Of a stretch of 64,000 nucleotides of DNA, positions 11,646 through 24,000 are shown one piece after another. Origin of the DNA: Nissolia schottii (taxonomy: Eukaryota; Streptophyta; Magnoliopsida; Fabales; Fabaceae); the NCBI GenBank assembly GCA_003254905.1, contig QANU01013586.1:1-64000 (forward strand). The letters are read 5' to 3'. The notes under the pieces are model-generated. The model saw only the letters and a program-made list of their open reading frames with translations, had not been told where the DNA came from and searched no databases. The stretch's first letter is position 1, and each line of letters opens with the position of its first letter. The position numbers and the translations under genes are program-made.

Positions 11646-13320
11646 TGATAAGTAAATTTTATACCTTATTTTAATACTCTATAAATGAGCAATTCATACT
11701 TAAATGTGTAGGGTTTAACACTTATTCAATATGTTTTTACACATAGTCCTCTTTTGAAAGAAATTAAGAAAAGTTAAGATTAGGCATTATTTTACTCTAA
11801 GAATTTAATATTTCTTTTGGAGTTTTCTATTACAAAATTTCAGGAAATAAAGGTTCAAGAAGATCATTGAAGATGTGAAGAGAAGATATGAGCAAGGACA
11901 AAAGAGGAAAGAAGCAAGATGGCGAGCTTAAGCAACATCGCTCAGCGGATAAACAAGAACCACTCAGCAAAGCCACAACTATCGCTCAGCGAATCAGAAG
12001 GAAACACTCAGCGAAGCTGAACAAAGCGCTCAGCGATGAACACCCTTTCGCTCAGCGAAAGTACCAACTTGAACCGGCGCATTTAATGCTCCAGGCTGGC
12101 GCCATCTCAGAATTCAGAGCCGCCCTGCAAAAGCTGACCAGCGCATTTAATGAAGCCGCGTAAGCCGCCTAAATTGACTCAGCCGCTCAGCGATAAACCC
12201 TCAGCTCTCAGCGAAGGAACCCAAATCGCTCAGCGGCGGTGCTAAACCGCTGAGCGAACCTGTCGAACCTTGGCCTATAAATAGGGGACCAAGGCATTCA
12301 TTTTGGGCATCACCTTCCACCCTCCCCCTAAGTTCTCCTAGGCCGAGAACTCCACCATTTCTTTCCATATTTCCCCACTTATTACATTTCTTTTTTAAGC
12401 ACTTTAGGGTTATGTTAGTAAGTGCTCTGTAGAAGCCTTTTTCTTTCAAGATTTGTAACAGAGTTCTGCCGAATTTAATCCAGGTTCTATTGTTCCATTC
12501 TTCTATTTTCATTTACTCTTTCCATTACCATTTACTCTTTCATTCTCTTTATTTACTCCTTCTTGCTTTTCACTTGTTCTAATCTTCCATTGTCATTTAC
12601 ATCTTTCCATCCCTTTATTTACTTCTTCCTTTTCTTTACTTGTTGTGAGTTTTAATCCTCCAAACATGGAGGAGTAGTTTCTTAATATCTTGCATGCGGT
12701 AACTCTAGATTAAAGATTAATTTGAGGTCTTGCGCTTAAAGTTTATTCATGTCTCGTTCCACCCTAATTAATGATATAGCGATTGTATGTTATTAGTTAA
12801 GGTTAAATCTAAGTTAATGGATCTTGACGATTGTATGATTTATTAAACTTTGATTAAGGAACTTTTGGAGAACTAATCAGATTTGATTAGGTTGTGCAAT
12901 TGGTGCTTAATTAATATGGGTTTTAATGCTGAGATCTTGGTTTTAATACCTATATCAACAAATGCTTAAGGGATTAACGATCGTAGTTTCTTAAGTACAT
13001 TGCATATTAGTTAGAGATTTCAACTAATAAACAACGTCTCCTACCATGAATAATTAATGGGGAACCGATGAGAATTAATCCTTAATCTAGATACGCCGTA
13101 TGCAGGATATTGCTTTTATCATTGTGTTTTACTCTCGTTTTAATCTCTTTTAAATTCATCAAACAAACCCCCTGATTTACTTAACTATTATTTGGTTTTA
13201 AATTGCTTCTTTGGGAAACGACCTAGGTTAACCCCCTTTACTACGTTTTTGGGGTTTACTTGGTTTATAAATTATTATTTGATCGCACACTGAAATCTAA
13301 CAACATTTTGGTGAGCGTCA
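11646..13320 (+). mobile_element. Solo LTR, family A copy 4, with perfect target duplication
   Basis: The 1675-bp LTR runs from TGATAAGTAAA to GAGCGTCA and is flanked by identical CTCCA 5-mers (11641-11645, 13321-13325). It is homologous throughout to 481-2164. It carries the densest CGCTCAGCG array in the window and a good TATA box (CCTATAAATAGGGG near 12273). No primer-binding site or internal region is present. The short frames at 11888 and 12201 lie inside the LTR and are not genes. Confidence 0.85.
11936..12290 (+). promoter_or_regulatory. U3 of LTR A4: about ten CTCAGCG motifs then a TATA box
   Basis: About ten copies of CTCAGCG-core motifs occur in roughly 320 bases: mostly CGCTCAGCG, with CACTCAGCG and CTCTCAGCG variants, and one CGCTGAGCG in reverse. 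They end just before TATA box CCTATAAATAGGGG. The position suggests a repeated activator site of the LTR promoter; function is inferred only. Confidence 0.5.
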
Positions 13321-13679
13321 CTCCACATACACATCAACTTCACATTTGTGTTTTATAGCATAATTGCCCATCCCTATTGCATGTGAATCATCTGTGATAG
13401 ATGACAACACATGAGTACCAGAACCCGGAACTCTCCACCATAATAGCACATCATTGCTATATTCAAGCCTTCCCACTTCATTCAGACACTCAAAATAAGA
13501 CCACTGGTCAATATCTAAGTCGTGCACGTCTTCTACTTCACCCACATATTTTACTGGTGGCCCTTTACCAATCTTACCCTCGTGGTGAAAAACTACAGAA
13601 AACTCATCTTGAAATAATAGAAATGACTCAAATTCAAACACATAACAGAATATACAGGACAAAGCCCTAGTAATAGCAC

Positions 13680-13890
13680 AAATTAGTGTTTAATGGCAAA
13701 TAAATTAATATTTTCACAGGGACCAAATGTCAATAGAATCACAACTTCAGTGTTCAATTGCAAAATAATTCTCATGGACCGAATGACAATAACAACACTT
13801 TCAGTGTTCAATAGCAAATAAGAAAAATATTTCTTAGGGACCAAATGTCAACAACATAATTTCAGTGTCCATTCAGCCTATTCTCAAGGT
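13680..13890. repeat. Imperfect ~60-bp tandem repeats in a transposase intron
   Basis: Three to four degenerate copies contain CAGTGTTCAAT, GCAAATAA and GGGACCAAATG in the same order. They lie upstream (minus strand) of the PB1-like exon, probably in intron 1 of the transposase. Confidence 0.5.
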
Positions 13891-14029
13891 TTAACCCCAT
13901 GCTTATGTTCCCACAAGCATTATTTAACTTCAAATAATCAACTTGCAACAACATTCTAAACACAAAACCATTTAAAAAAATGCACCTTGTGTGACTCTGA
14001 CACACGGTCCCCAATCAGTGAAGGTTTCA

Positions 14030-14110
14030 AAATGCTAGATGTTGGTTTTGGTCCCCACCACCGTATAGAAAATGTTCGATGTTGGTTTTGGTCCCCACCA
14101 CCCTATGTAT
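14030..14110. repeat. 41-bp tandem duplication
   Basis: Two copies of GATGTTGGTTTTGGTCCCCA followed by CCACC start about 40 bases apart (near 14038 and 14078). They lie just inside the right MULE terminal repeat. Confidence 0.65.
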
Positions 14111-14195
14111 AAGAGAAATAGATTTGTGAGAATAAGTGCTAGAAACAAAAAAAAAGTGAGAAAGAAAGTGACAGAGAAATAGATCTGGTGAAAAC

Positions 14196-14665
14196 CGCGG
14201 TTTGGGTTTGTCACAACGGCGTCGGAGAGAGTGTGATTGGGCTCGTTACGGAGAGGCGAAAGATGGTCCAAAATGCTGGCCTCACGGCGGCGTCGTGATG
14301 GGTGGTTGGGTTGAGAGAAGAGGGTGGGTTGAGAAGAGGAAAAAGGGTGGGTTGAGAAAAGGCTTCAAAGAAGAGAACAAAAGAGGGAATGGTGGAATCG
14401 TGGGTGGGTTTGGGGAATTTTTTTTAAAAATTTAAAATGGGTTTGGGTTTGGGTTTGGGTTCTGGGTAGGTTATGGGTTAATTCAAAAATTTGGGTTATG
14501 CCATGTGGCGAACTTAACGACCACGTCAGCGCCGTCTAACCCAAACTGATGACAAGGACTAAAAACAAACAAATTTTTTTTACAGGGACTAAATCTTAAC
14601 AAAAATGTTTGAGAGACCAAACACAAACTTTTTGATATTACAAGAATTAAAAACTTATTTAACCC
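14196..14665 (-). repeat. MULE right terminal inverted repeat
   Basis: The reverse complement of 14196-14408 matches 1-213. The outer part (14409-14665) has a (TTTGGG)n tract at 14439-14460, GGGACTAAA-type phrases, and the terminal AAACTTATTTAACCC. The frames at 14035-14435 are chance frames in repeat sequence. Confidence 0.8.
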
Positions 14666-15524
14666 TATTTTATATTATATATATTATTATTGTTCTTTAA
14701 CCTTCCTCCTCCTCCCCCCCATTTTAATTGTAGATAGCTGCACCAGAAAGATTTAGAAGTTTTAAAATTTAAAATTGAAATTGACAAGTTATTTTAGAAG
14801 AGAAAGGGACATATTTGATGTATATTAAAAAAAAAAGTGACCAAAGAATAGTTAAAGTTGCTAAAAATATGCATATTGTTTATTGAATAAATAATTAAGG
14901 TCAAAAGTTGAATTAGTTTTATAAATTGTAGCTGTATAATATAATAATAACTGAATATTTGAATTTGAACATGACAATAACTACATATTAGGATGTGATG
15001 AGGGTAATTGCAAAAAGAAAATGTGACTAAGAGAGGTTAAACTGATCCAGTGCTATTGTATAAATGTATTGATTAGAGGTTTGATTCGTTTGACAAACAA
15101 AACAAATTAGTATGTATTAAATAAAATGAGAAATATTGTTTATATTATTACGTGAGATTTTTTTAAAAAAGGTATTCTAAGATATTAAATTGTTTCTTAA
15201 AAAAGTAATTAGAAATTATCTAACTGTAATGAGAAGGAAATTATTTCTTAAAAGAAGTATGTAAGAGTTATATATAATTGTAATTATAATTAAGTAACCA
15301 CAAGAAAGACATGCTATTTTATTTGACAATAGTTAACCTCATTATATCAGACTTGTTAGTTTAGATACAATTTTAGAATGAAAAATTGTGCTTCCTGAAA
15401 CTCTTTTTTCAAAATAACTTCACTCCCCTTGTCAAACTTAAATGTTACCAACCGACCGTAAAAAAGAAACAAGCCTTATGCTTGGTTTTACGTTTTCAAA
15501 CTTTATTCTTGATAAACATAAGAC
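14666..15524. other. AT-rich spacer, no gene seen
   Basis: The stretch is strongly AT-rich with no convincing exon on either strand. A short poly-C-like run near 14711 and the small frame at 15386-15577 have no recognisable content. Confidence 0.5.
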
Positions 15525-15830
15525 TCTATTTAATCTTTAGACTTTATACTTGTACTTTAGTTGATCTCTTAACTTAAAAGTGTAATAGGCTAGTCCCTAA
15601 ATTTTACAAACGTTAGATTAATTAGTCTCTAACCCATCTTTCAAGAGGGAATTGTTAGATTCTTTAATTACTACTTAAGATAATACTATGAATGTTCAGA
15701 GATTACTTAGAGCAATGAGCCTAGCGTTTGTGAAGTCTAAGAACTAACTTGCCACTATTTTTAAGTTTAAAGGGCAAACTAAAATAATAATTTAAAACCC
15801 ATAGACCAAATAAGATATTAATCCCATAAG
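15525..15830. mobile_element. MITE-like long inverted repeat
   Basis: The left half (from TTAATCTTTAGAC near 15531, through TTTTACAAACGTTAG near 15612) matches the reverse complement of the right half (ATAGACCAAATAAG near 15800 back to TAGCGTTTGTGAAGTC near 15722). The arms of about 90 bases are diverged. No clear target duplication was identified. Confidence 0.5.
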
Positions 15831-17508
15831 AAAAGTGATGTTGATAGCAATCCAAAAATATTTCTAGTGAGAATCAATTCGAGTCAAATTCAAAATCGTT
15901 TTTATTTTTTATTTTTTATAATTTAACTTTGTTATGACACGGTACAACATAAAGAGAGAGCTCAATCTGAGAATCATTAAAGATCCGAGAAGATTGATAG
16001 CAAGGACTAGGAATTGATGGATTTAGAAATCAATTCGAATATTTCTTACCAACGGTGAATAAGTTTCAGATAGTAAGGGTTGAGAGGAATTTTGTATATT
16101 TTCATTGATTGAATTTCCAAATCACATCATAGAGGGTTTTATAACTAAAATGCTAAGCCTCACACATTCTAGAATCTTTTAACACTGTTACTTAACTATT
16201 TCCTTCTACAAAGGACAAATGACACGAGTACACCAACACCCAGAAGAAGGTGTTAAGAACTATATAAGCTAGCATTATATTTTTCCTTCAATATGTAATA
16301 CCAAAACTAAACATGATACCATGCATAAAGTTTATTTGTGATCGCGAATCCCCCACGCCCATTTGAGCTCCCCCAACTACAAAACCAACCAATCTGGTTA
16401 ACAGACCAATAATCCGAGAAGACATCATTAAATATCAGCGGTAACCGACTCATCAACATACCACTCGATATCCATCGCTAATTTAGTTTCAGTGTATTAA
16501 ATTGTTCTGCTACATTTTCTCCTACATAATTTATCACGACAAGTCAATGAAAAGTAGACATTTTTTCATCAAACAACCTAAAAATAGGTGAAAGTAAATC
16601 TTTTTCCACCAGTTTTCTTACCGTCTCCTTTTGATGTTTTACAATAGACCCTCCTCTTTCTGATTATGACACTAATTTTGAATTTCTTAATTTTTTTAAA
16701 ATCTAAGACTAAGAATATGAATTCATGAAAAGCATGAACCGGCTATGCATAAACTTGCATTTGCTGACAGATTTTCTGCCAGAAATTGCAAGCTCTAGTT
16801 TATTTCGAGCACAATGGTCAAGATGAATCCATAAATTAAGGTAATTCAGTTTCAAAAACAAGACACGAAGAATATTTCAAGTGAGCAGAATAATAGAATG
16901 CAGTATTAATATTGGTATTCTATTCTGAAGCATAAAAAAATATTACTATTATTTTATCACCATCTAGGCATTTAAACAAATTTCTTCCTCTTTTTCTTTT
17001 CTCGTTCTGACAGGGCGTAAAACATATCAATTATACAAAATTTCAAGTACTAACTACCATGTTTCTAAAACAAATATAATAGATGATAATATACATGTAA
17101 TTTGAAAAGAATATATCTAACTCAATCGCCCTACATCAGGTGGTTCCCGTCTCAACCCTCCCCACTTTTTTCCCATTTATTTCCCCTTTTGTTTTGACCA
17201 TTTCCTTAAATCTGTCAAATCTTCTCTCTATCTGTTAACTTGGATTTGAATCATCCAAATCTGGGTACAAACTACATAGAGAACTATACTGTAACACCAC
17301 AAAATATACACCTGATCTTCCACACTCCATGAACCGTAATTACAAAGAATACATCTCTTTCACATAAGACCAAATGAAGAAACCGCATAAAGTGGTCACT
17401 TCTTGTATGTTACTATTCTATAATGCCACCGAATCAGAGGGATTCTCCAAGCAGACAATGTATAAACACCAGCCATTCTCCTACTATAGTCCTTCACATA
17501 GCTTTTAA
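15831..17508. other. Intergenic DNA and exportin-7 3' untranslated/downstream region
   Basis: I see no separate gene. The part nearest 17508 lies downstream of the exportin-7 stop. A minus-strand AATAAA (17176-17181 on the plus strand as TTTATT) could be a polyadenylation signal about 330 bases after the stop. The plus-strand frame at 17423-17632 is antisense to the last exon. Confidence 0.45.
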
Positions 17509-17992
17509 TTATTTTGCACGGAATTCATGCCGAAATATGGTCAGGTTTTGTGTAAACTTATCCCTGTTTTTTGGATCTAAGCTTCGAGTAACATCTGCCA
17601 TTAATTTATCAAAACATAGAGAGAGCCGCTGATGCTGATCTATTGGCTGCAAAAATAACCAATCTGGGTCACAACATGAACATAGTGGAAAAACCTAACC
17701 CACGGTTCCAACCAGCCAAATACAAGTAAGATATTATAAGAACATTATAATCATCCTCAATATTTTTATTATACCCAATCTATAATTCTGAATCCTGATA
17801 TAAAACCATAACCAATCAAAATTCTATAATCCAACTTCGAAGCCAGGGGAGAAGGAAAATACCTGTGACGACAATATTTGAGCTTTCAAATCTGAGAATA
17901 TCTGCAAGTAAATGAACTTTCAGTTTGACATCTGAAAAATAAGAATTAAGCCGAGAGTATAGCTGGAATAGTGTGACTAATCAGTCTACACA

Positions 17993-18041
<49 letters not shown>

Positions 18042-21000
18042 TGCATACATGACTAGTTTAAGGAAGAACCAACTCCTAAACTAGAGCACAAATTAGCTGG
18101 ACAGTAAACACACGTCTAATATACTAGTGAGAGTTTGAATTAACTTGTGCTCAAAACTTACTATTATCGAAAGAGCTTAAAAAAAAGGTATTTTTCCTTA
18201 CAAATTAATCAAAATCAAAGCACCAAAAAATTAGAAAAATCAAAACCAAACATCCACCAAAGCAAAGCTGAAGGGCATATATATAACATGCACCAAGCTT
18301 GTTTACTTATATGACTACTTGCAGTAAATTTTATAAGAATAGAGCTCAGACATGTAAGCCCCCCTACCTGCTCACTAATAAGTATCAAGCTCAACATTGG
18401 CCTGCTTAGACTCCATTGGTTGCCACAGTCTTCAAACAAAATGATCTCAAAAAGGGTCTTCAAAATCTTAGTATGCAAAGAGAGATACTCAAGTCAAATA
18501 ACCGTCACAAAAATGGTTCCCCACACCCAATTTCATAGAAGGAAAATATAATAAAGACAAGCATGATTCATAAACTAAAATGGTAGCTTGCTTTCTAGAG
18601 CCAGGACATACTATAGATTAAGTTATGCACACTAAAAATTCCAAATCAGTCAACGAACTTCTATTCTATGATTTGAATTGTGAAGGGTAACTGAAATAAA
18701 ATGTGAAAATGAGAGTAACGAAGACATTTAGTATTAACTACTGCAGAATTGATTCAAAGTGCAGAAAATATGGTCAATGAAATTTTAACAGCAAAAATTT
18801 TGTACATTTAATTGATTGGTGAGTAGTAAAATTAAAAGGGGAAAAACACATACTTCTGGAAACAGATTGGGACACTCTGCAATATGATGAGCAAGATTGA
18901 CAGATGCAGGTAAATTCGGAGCCTCTCCCATAGTGATGTTGTTAAAATAAAAAGCAGCCAAATTATCAACAGCAGATGCACACTGTAATCAGAAATTAAG
19001 AGAGTTAGCTAAAGGCAGAGTCACAAAACCAAAACAACAGCAACAACAAAGTCTTTCCCCACTAAGTGGGGTTGGCTACATGGATAAAAAAACGCCAGTA
19101 TGTCCGGTCATAAGCCACGTCCTACAGATAAGCCATTTAAATCTAAATCCTTCACAAGAAACCAAAATAAATAGCTAAAAAAAGAGTTTGTCTGAAGATT
19201 GGAAGATGCAAATGAAAAATGCCGGGGCCATAACCTGTGATGAGATACTTGTATCCAGGCCTTTAAGTCCAGATTCAAGGGACCCAACTATATGCATAAA
19301 GGTGTTTGTATCCAAGTTTAATATGAAAGTTATATGGCTGTTGAACAAAACCTCCAAGAACGCAAAATAAGCCCTTGTTAGCTGCATAAAAGCAAAAGCC
19401 AAGTGAGGTTCACCTTAACAATGTGGCAAGCTGGAAAATTACTAGTCTAAGGCATTATTCAGGACCTAGATAAACTACGCCCAGCATTTTGTTACAAATA
19501 TAATCCTTAGGCAAGGATCTTTCACGCAAAGGGAAATATGGGGGTGAATAGTATATCAGATTGATAAATTATGAAATACTGAATGTGACTTATTCTCTTC
19601 ATCTCTTAAATTTATTGAATTAACAAAGGTGTCCTGAAGGTGACTAATCATAATCATTAAAACTCCACACATGTACAATCTATCTGAAAAGAAAACATGC
19701 TTCAGGAATTCTCAAGTCCATTTTGACTTTACTATATAACAAAATTATTAGCAAATCAAATACTTGTAGCAATAATCACAACCCATTGTCAACTTCCGGC
19801 TTTTACATCTTCTAAACTATATTGCTTGTTGCCTTGTTGTGCAACAACTAAATATGATTTTCGGTTAAGCCATCACAACTAACATGTTGGGTAGTGTAAA
19901 ATATGTATGAGTTTTGTTCAAAATTTCAAGTCACTGCATAGTGTGAGTATAGGGCAGAGGGAGTGCAGGACAGAGAAGTAAATAGAGAGAAGACTTTTAA
20001 CATGATCAACAGTGGAGGATGTGTTGAAGGGGATTGACTGGAACTACTACTAAGGGTGATTGATTATAAAGTATGGAAGAGAGTTCCACACAGGAGAAAG
20101 AAACAGAAGGGATGAGCAGAGAGCTACAGAGAGACAAAGGGTGTGAAACATCTGAGAACTGGAAAAAATTGAAGTGAAATGACCCAAATATCACTAACCT
20201 GCATGGGTTCCTAAAAAGAGAATGGAGTGGTTTTATTCCTACACAGGAAAAGAAGGGAATGCTAACCACATAAAAAAGGTGAGGACAGAGGATGAAGCAT
20301 TCCACTATATACACACAACTTATGGATGAAGAATGATTAAAAGGAATTCTACCAATAGAAAAATAAACATCAACATCTCCACTCCAATATACACAATCTA
20401 ACAGTGATAAATAACATAGCTTTCTAAAAATATTTTGATTCATGTAATCAGTTGTTTAATATCTTTCACCATGCAATTGAAAATATAATTTGAAGAACAA
20501 GGAATGTACATAATAATACATGGCAAGGACTCCCACAAAAAAAAAAATAATAATACAAGGCAAGGACACAGTTCATACCTTCCGATAAGCCAATATATCT
20601 GACAAAGGAATTGACAGTGTCATCTTTAGAGCAGCATCAAGTGCATCAGAGAGAGCTCTGTCACCGTATAGTTCAAATACACCAAAGTTGACATAGTTGC
20701 CTGCAAGGGCTGTCATTTGAACGCAAGAATGTTAATTTAGTCCTCTCGCAAACAATTTTGCCAGTACATCAATTAATGGGTATGAATTGACATTGTCATA
20801 AAAATTATCCCTCATCACAATGCCATTAAGGATTTGCAATGCCAGAAACAACCCAAAGCCCCAAATAGCAATGATTATAACAATCTAATGTACTTGAGCA
20901 TGGACATCTACAGGTAGAAATTACAGAGTGATCAAACTGCCACCAAGAAATGTTATTACACACTGCTAAGTGCAGGCTGCAAGTGAATATCAAGATATAC

Positions 21001-24000
21001 CTTTTCTAATTACGGAATTTATGCCTTAATAATTATATATAAACTTGTGCATACAGAAAGAAATTGTTTCTTGAGCTTTTGTAGGAGGATATCCCATCCT
21101 CCCTTAGTTATACTTTGCCTTTTCTCACGAACAAAATTTCTTTTATGCTATTGCATTGTGAAAAGTATGACAAAATTTTGATCTACTTGAGTTGGATGAT
21201 AGAAGGGTTGGACATCTTAATTTATGCACATAGTCTCTATTAGGAGTTCATGATATAGAAAAAAAAAATTTTAACTATAAAGATTACAGAGATATAATGT
21301 ATGTACAATTGCCACAGAAAAATAAATAGATGCGTTCATTCATATTACTCATCAAGCAGTATTTTTTGATAGAAAAGGAAATTTATTAATGAAATAGAAG
21401 AGAGTACATAGACAAAGGATAAGGTATCCTCTCAAGAGAAGAAAGAAAAATGAAAAAAAATGTAGGTACTATGAGATTGATCCATGTAAAACAAGGCATG
21501 CCAATCTCTCTGCATATCTACCAATGAAACACCTCGAAAAAGACCATTTGCAGAAGGCCACAAAAAAATCTAAGGAGGTAACCCTATCCCAAATGTTGAC
21601 TGAAGTAAAGTCCCCTTGAAAATTCTAGTATTGCTTTCCAAATTCCAGCCAAAGACACGAGAGTAGCAAAAACAGAACAGTGCCATAACGTTTAAGCTTG
21701 TTTATGAATCCCATAGCCTTTGAACTTGGTAATCAAAAGCTGATGCAGGTCCTTGGGACAAACCAGCTCCTCCCAAAAATGTCAGAGCTAACTTTCGGCA
21801 GAACAATGCAAGAAAAGAAAATACATTAACTCCTAACTAAAATAATACATAATAGTAATACACGTACAAGAAGATAAGGCAAAAAGAGAGCTACGCTTTT
21901 TTGTAGCATGTCGTTAGTGTTTATCCTGTTAAGGACGAAGGTCAAAACAGGATATACATGAAAACACCCATAAAGATTTAAGAGACCAAATTCTTTTATC
22001 ATTATCACTTATCGGAGGAAAGATGAATGGAATCAAGTGTAGAACCAAAGGAGACTCTACGCCTCTAACTAACTACCCTATCATTCAAGTTTCTGTAAAA
22101 TTGAAAACTCCAAGAGAAGTTAAATGAAGGCGAAGAGAAAAATTGGCAAACAGGGCATTATGAGAAGAATAAAGGTGAAAAAGCCTTGGAAATGTCTTAG
22201 AAAAAGGAGCCTTTCTGACCCAATTATTCACCTAAAATTTGATCTGAGACCCGCCACTTAAAGCCAAGTGGACGAGGAAGTAAAAGAAGGAAAACTGGGG
22301 GTGAAAAACTTCCAAGAACTAGCATGAGTATCTCTACTTGAAGCACTGATGCCCCACTTCCATCCATTCACGTGCAAATTGTACTTACATCGAATAAGTT
22401 TATGCTATAAGGAAGAAGATTGTAAGGGAAAGCGCCAATAACTTCAAATAACTCGTTAAGCAATATCATAAAAGCTAACTAGCTACTGCAACTACCAAGC
22501 ACAGTAAATAAACTTCAGGCAGAAAACTAAACCATGCAACAGAAACAGGGTTAGGATTTCACCTCTTGACAGAATTGTTAAACATATCCATATCCCCTTG
22601 TACTTGTACGTATACACATCAGCAGCATTTGGAAGAGACAAAACTCTTGATCCATATGCGACAATCAGTTTACTGACTTCACGGAAGAGAAGTATGCCAT
22701 TGGGTGAAGAAGAGTCAAATGTCAAACGCTGAGCTTTATTTAGCACAAACTCAGCCATGAACTTCAACAATGGGGTGGTAACCTGCAGAATCAAGCAAAC
22801 CCCAGGAGGTAGAAATAAACGTCAGAAATATGCATCACTAAACACCAAAGTGTATTTGAAGCAAAAATAATAATATCCAACATATTATTATTCACATTGC
22901 TATCACTGTCTTCATCAAAACTCAAAAGTCAGGAGCATTTGACTGAGAAGAAATACAACAATAAAAGAAAGCTGCATCTTTTATAATGGTTTTGGTACAA
23001 AAAATGAGATAAGAAAATTTGCAAGTGTTTAGTCTTTTCAATCCTTTACCACATTTATTTGGAGCATAATGCTCACATCATAAAGGGTACTTCTTAGCAA
23101 CCTGATATGGGATGAGGTTGTGTTTATGGCTTCTCTGCTTCAGGCTGTTTCCAGGGAGTTGATATCTCCAATTATTCAGAGAGCTCAAGCAACTTTGCTG
23201 AATTGTTGAGTTTTTCCTGTTTTCTGTATTATTTTTCCTTCTTTGAAGGATTTCTTATCAACAACCAAATTTTCTTTCCTATCTAATAAATGTCTATCAA
23301 ATAAATATTATGCCAGGAAAACGATTCCAAACCAAACATTTTCACTGGTTTTGGATAAATAGGTAGAGGATAGGCTAAAAGTACTTCAACAGTTTTCTCA
23401 CATTAGACTGTGACTACTGACTAGTACTTGCCAGATTAGCAGTCAAATACTAATGCTGTGCAGATAAATAAAATGTGTAGCTTGGGATCTAATCTCTGAT
23501 TCTCTGTAGATTGACCAACAGATTGCTCTTTCCTCTATATTAACCGAGGCAAAAAGTCTTTTTTATCAAGAAAGATCTAATCTCTGATTCTCTGTAGATT
23601 GACCAACAGATTGCTCTTTCCTCAAAAAGTCTTTTTTATCAAGAAAGCTGTCAAAACTGTGTTGTACAAGTTTTATATTTTATTCTTAATGTATCTTTAT
23701 TTTGTATCACAGCTGTATCTTGCTGTTAATATTAGGATTATGTATTTAGAAACAATCCCACAATCATAGGGATTTGTTCTCTAGAATTAGTGGTTCATAT
23801 TTCCTAAAATAGCTAGCAGGCTTATGTATATATATATACAGGTCTAATGACCTCAGATTTAATATAGCAGAATATATTATTCCTTCCAACTTTGATAAAA
23901 GCATTAGTAATTGACTGCTAATAATGTAACTGCAGATCACAATCCAATGCTCGAGAACTGCTGATACAACATTGTCACCAAGCAATAATCACAAAAGAAA

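Larger units (their letters stand above)
11401..13640 (-). pseudogene. MULE transposase 5' exon (PB1-like domain and K/D-rich linker), split by solo LTR A4
   Basis: On the minus strand the upstream piece (about 13640-13321) encodes FSVVFHHEGKIGKGP, YFECLNEVGRLEY and HKCEVDVYVE, like the PB1-like N-terminal domain of some plant MULE transposases. The downstream piece (11645-11401) encodes HIISVPEVMLELEGAHDDA and then a lysine/aspartate repeat region (KDKDKDKDKDKAK). Removing the LTR and one CTCCA duplication joins both pieces in the same frame with nothing lost. The exon ends at a GTAATT donor (11400). This part of the gene was intact when the LTR landed. Confidence 0.75.
1..14665. mobile_element. 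Mutator-like element (MULE), degenerate, with nested LTR insertions; left end outside window
   Basis: The sequence at 1-213 is closely matched by the reverse complement of about 14196-14408, so long terminal inverted repeats bracket everything between. Comparison with the right repeat suggests the left terminus lies roughly 260 bases outside the window. Between the repeats are a minus-strand MuDR-type transposase in pieces (3696-4828, 9237-10017, 11401-13640) and a plus-strand GRF zinc-finger gene (2734-3096). The right end is placed at the start of a typical legume MULE end read inward (GGGTTAAATAAGTTTTT at 14649-14665). Its target duplication cannot be checked because the left end is missing. 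Five LTR insertions account for more than half of the 14.7 kb. The transposase has frameshifts, a stop and a missing catalytic region, so the element cannot move by itself. Confidence 0.85.

Noticed and set aside
14439..14460. Interstitial telomere repeat
   Set aside because: The unit is TTTGGG, not the plant telomere unit TTTAGGG, and it is inside a MULE terminal repeat.
20006..20443. 145-codon open frame on the minus strand
   Set aside because: It lies wholly in exportin-7 intron 22, is rich in S, F, L and C as expected from chance in this base composition, and has no recognisable domain.
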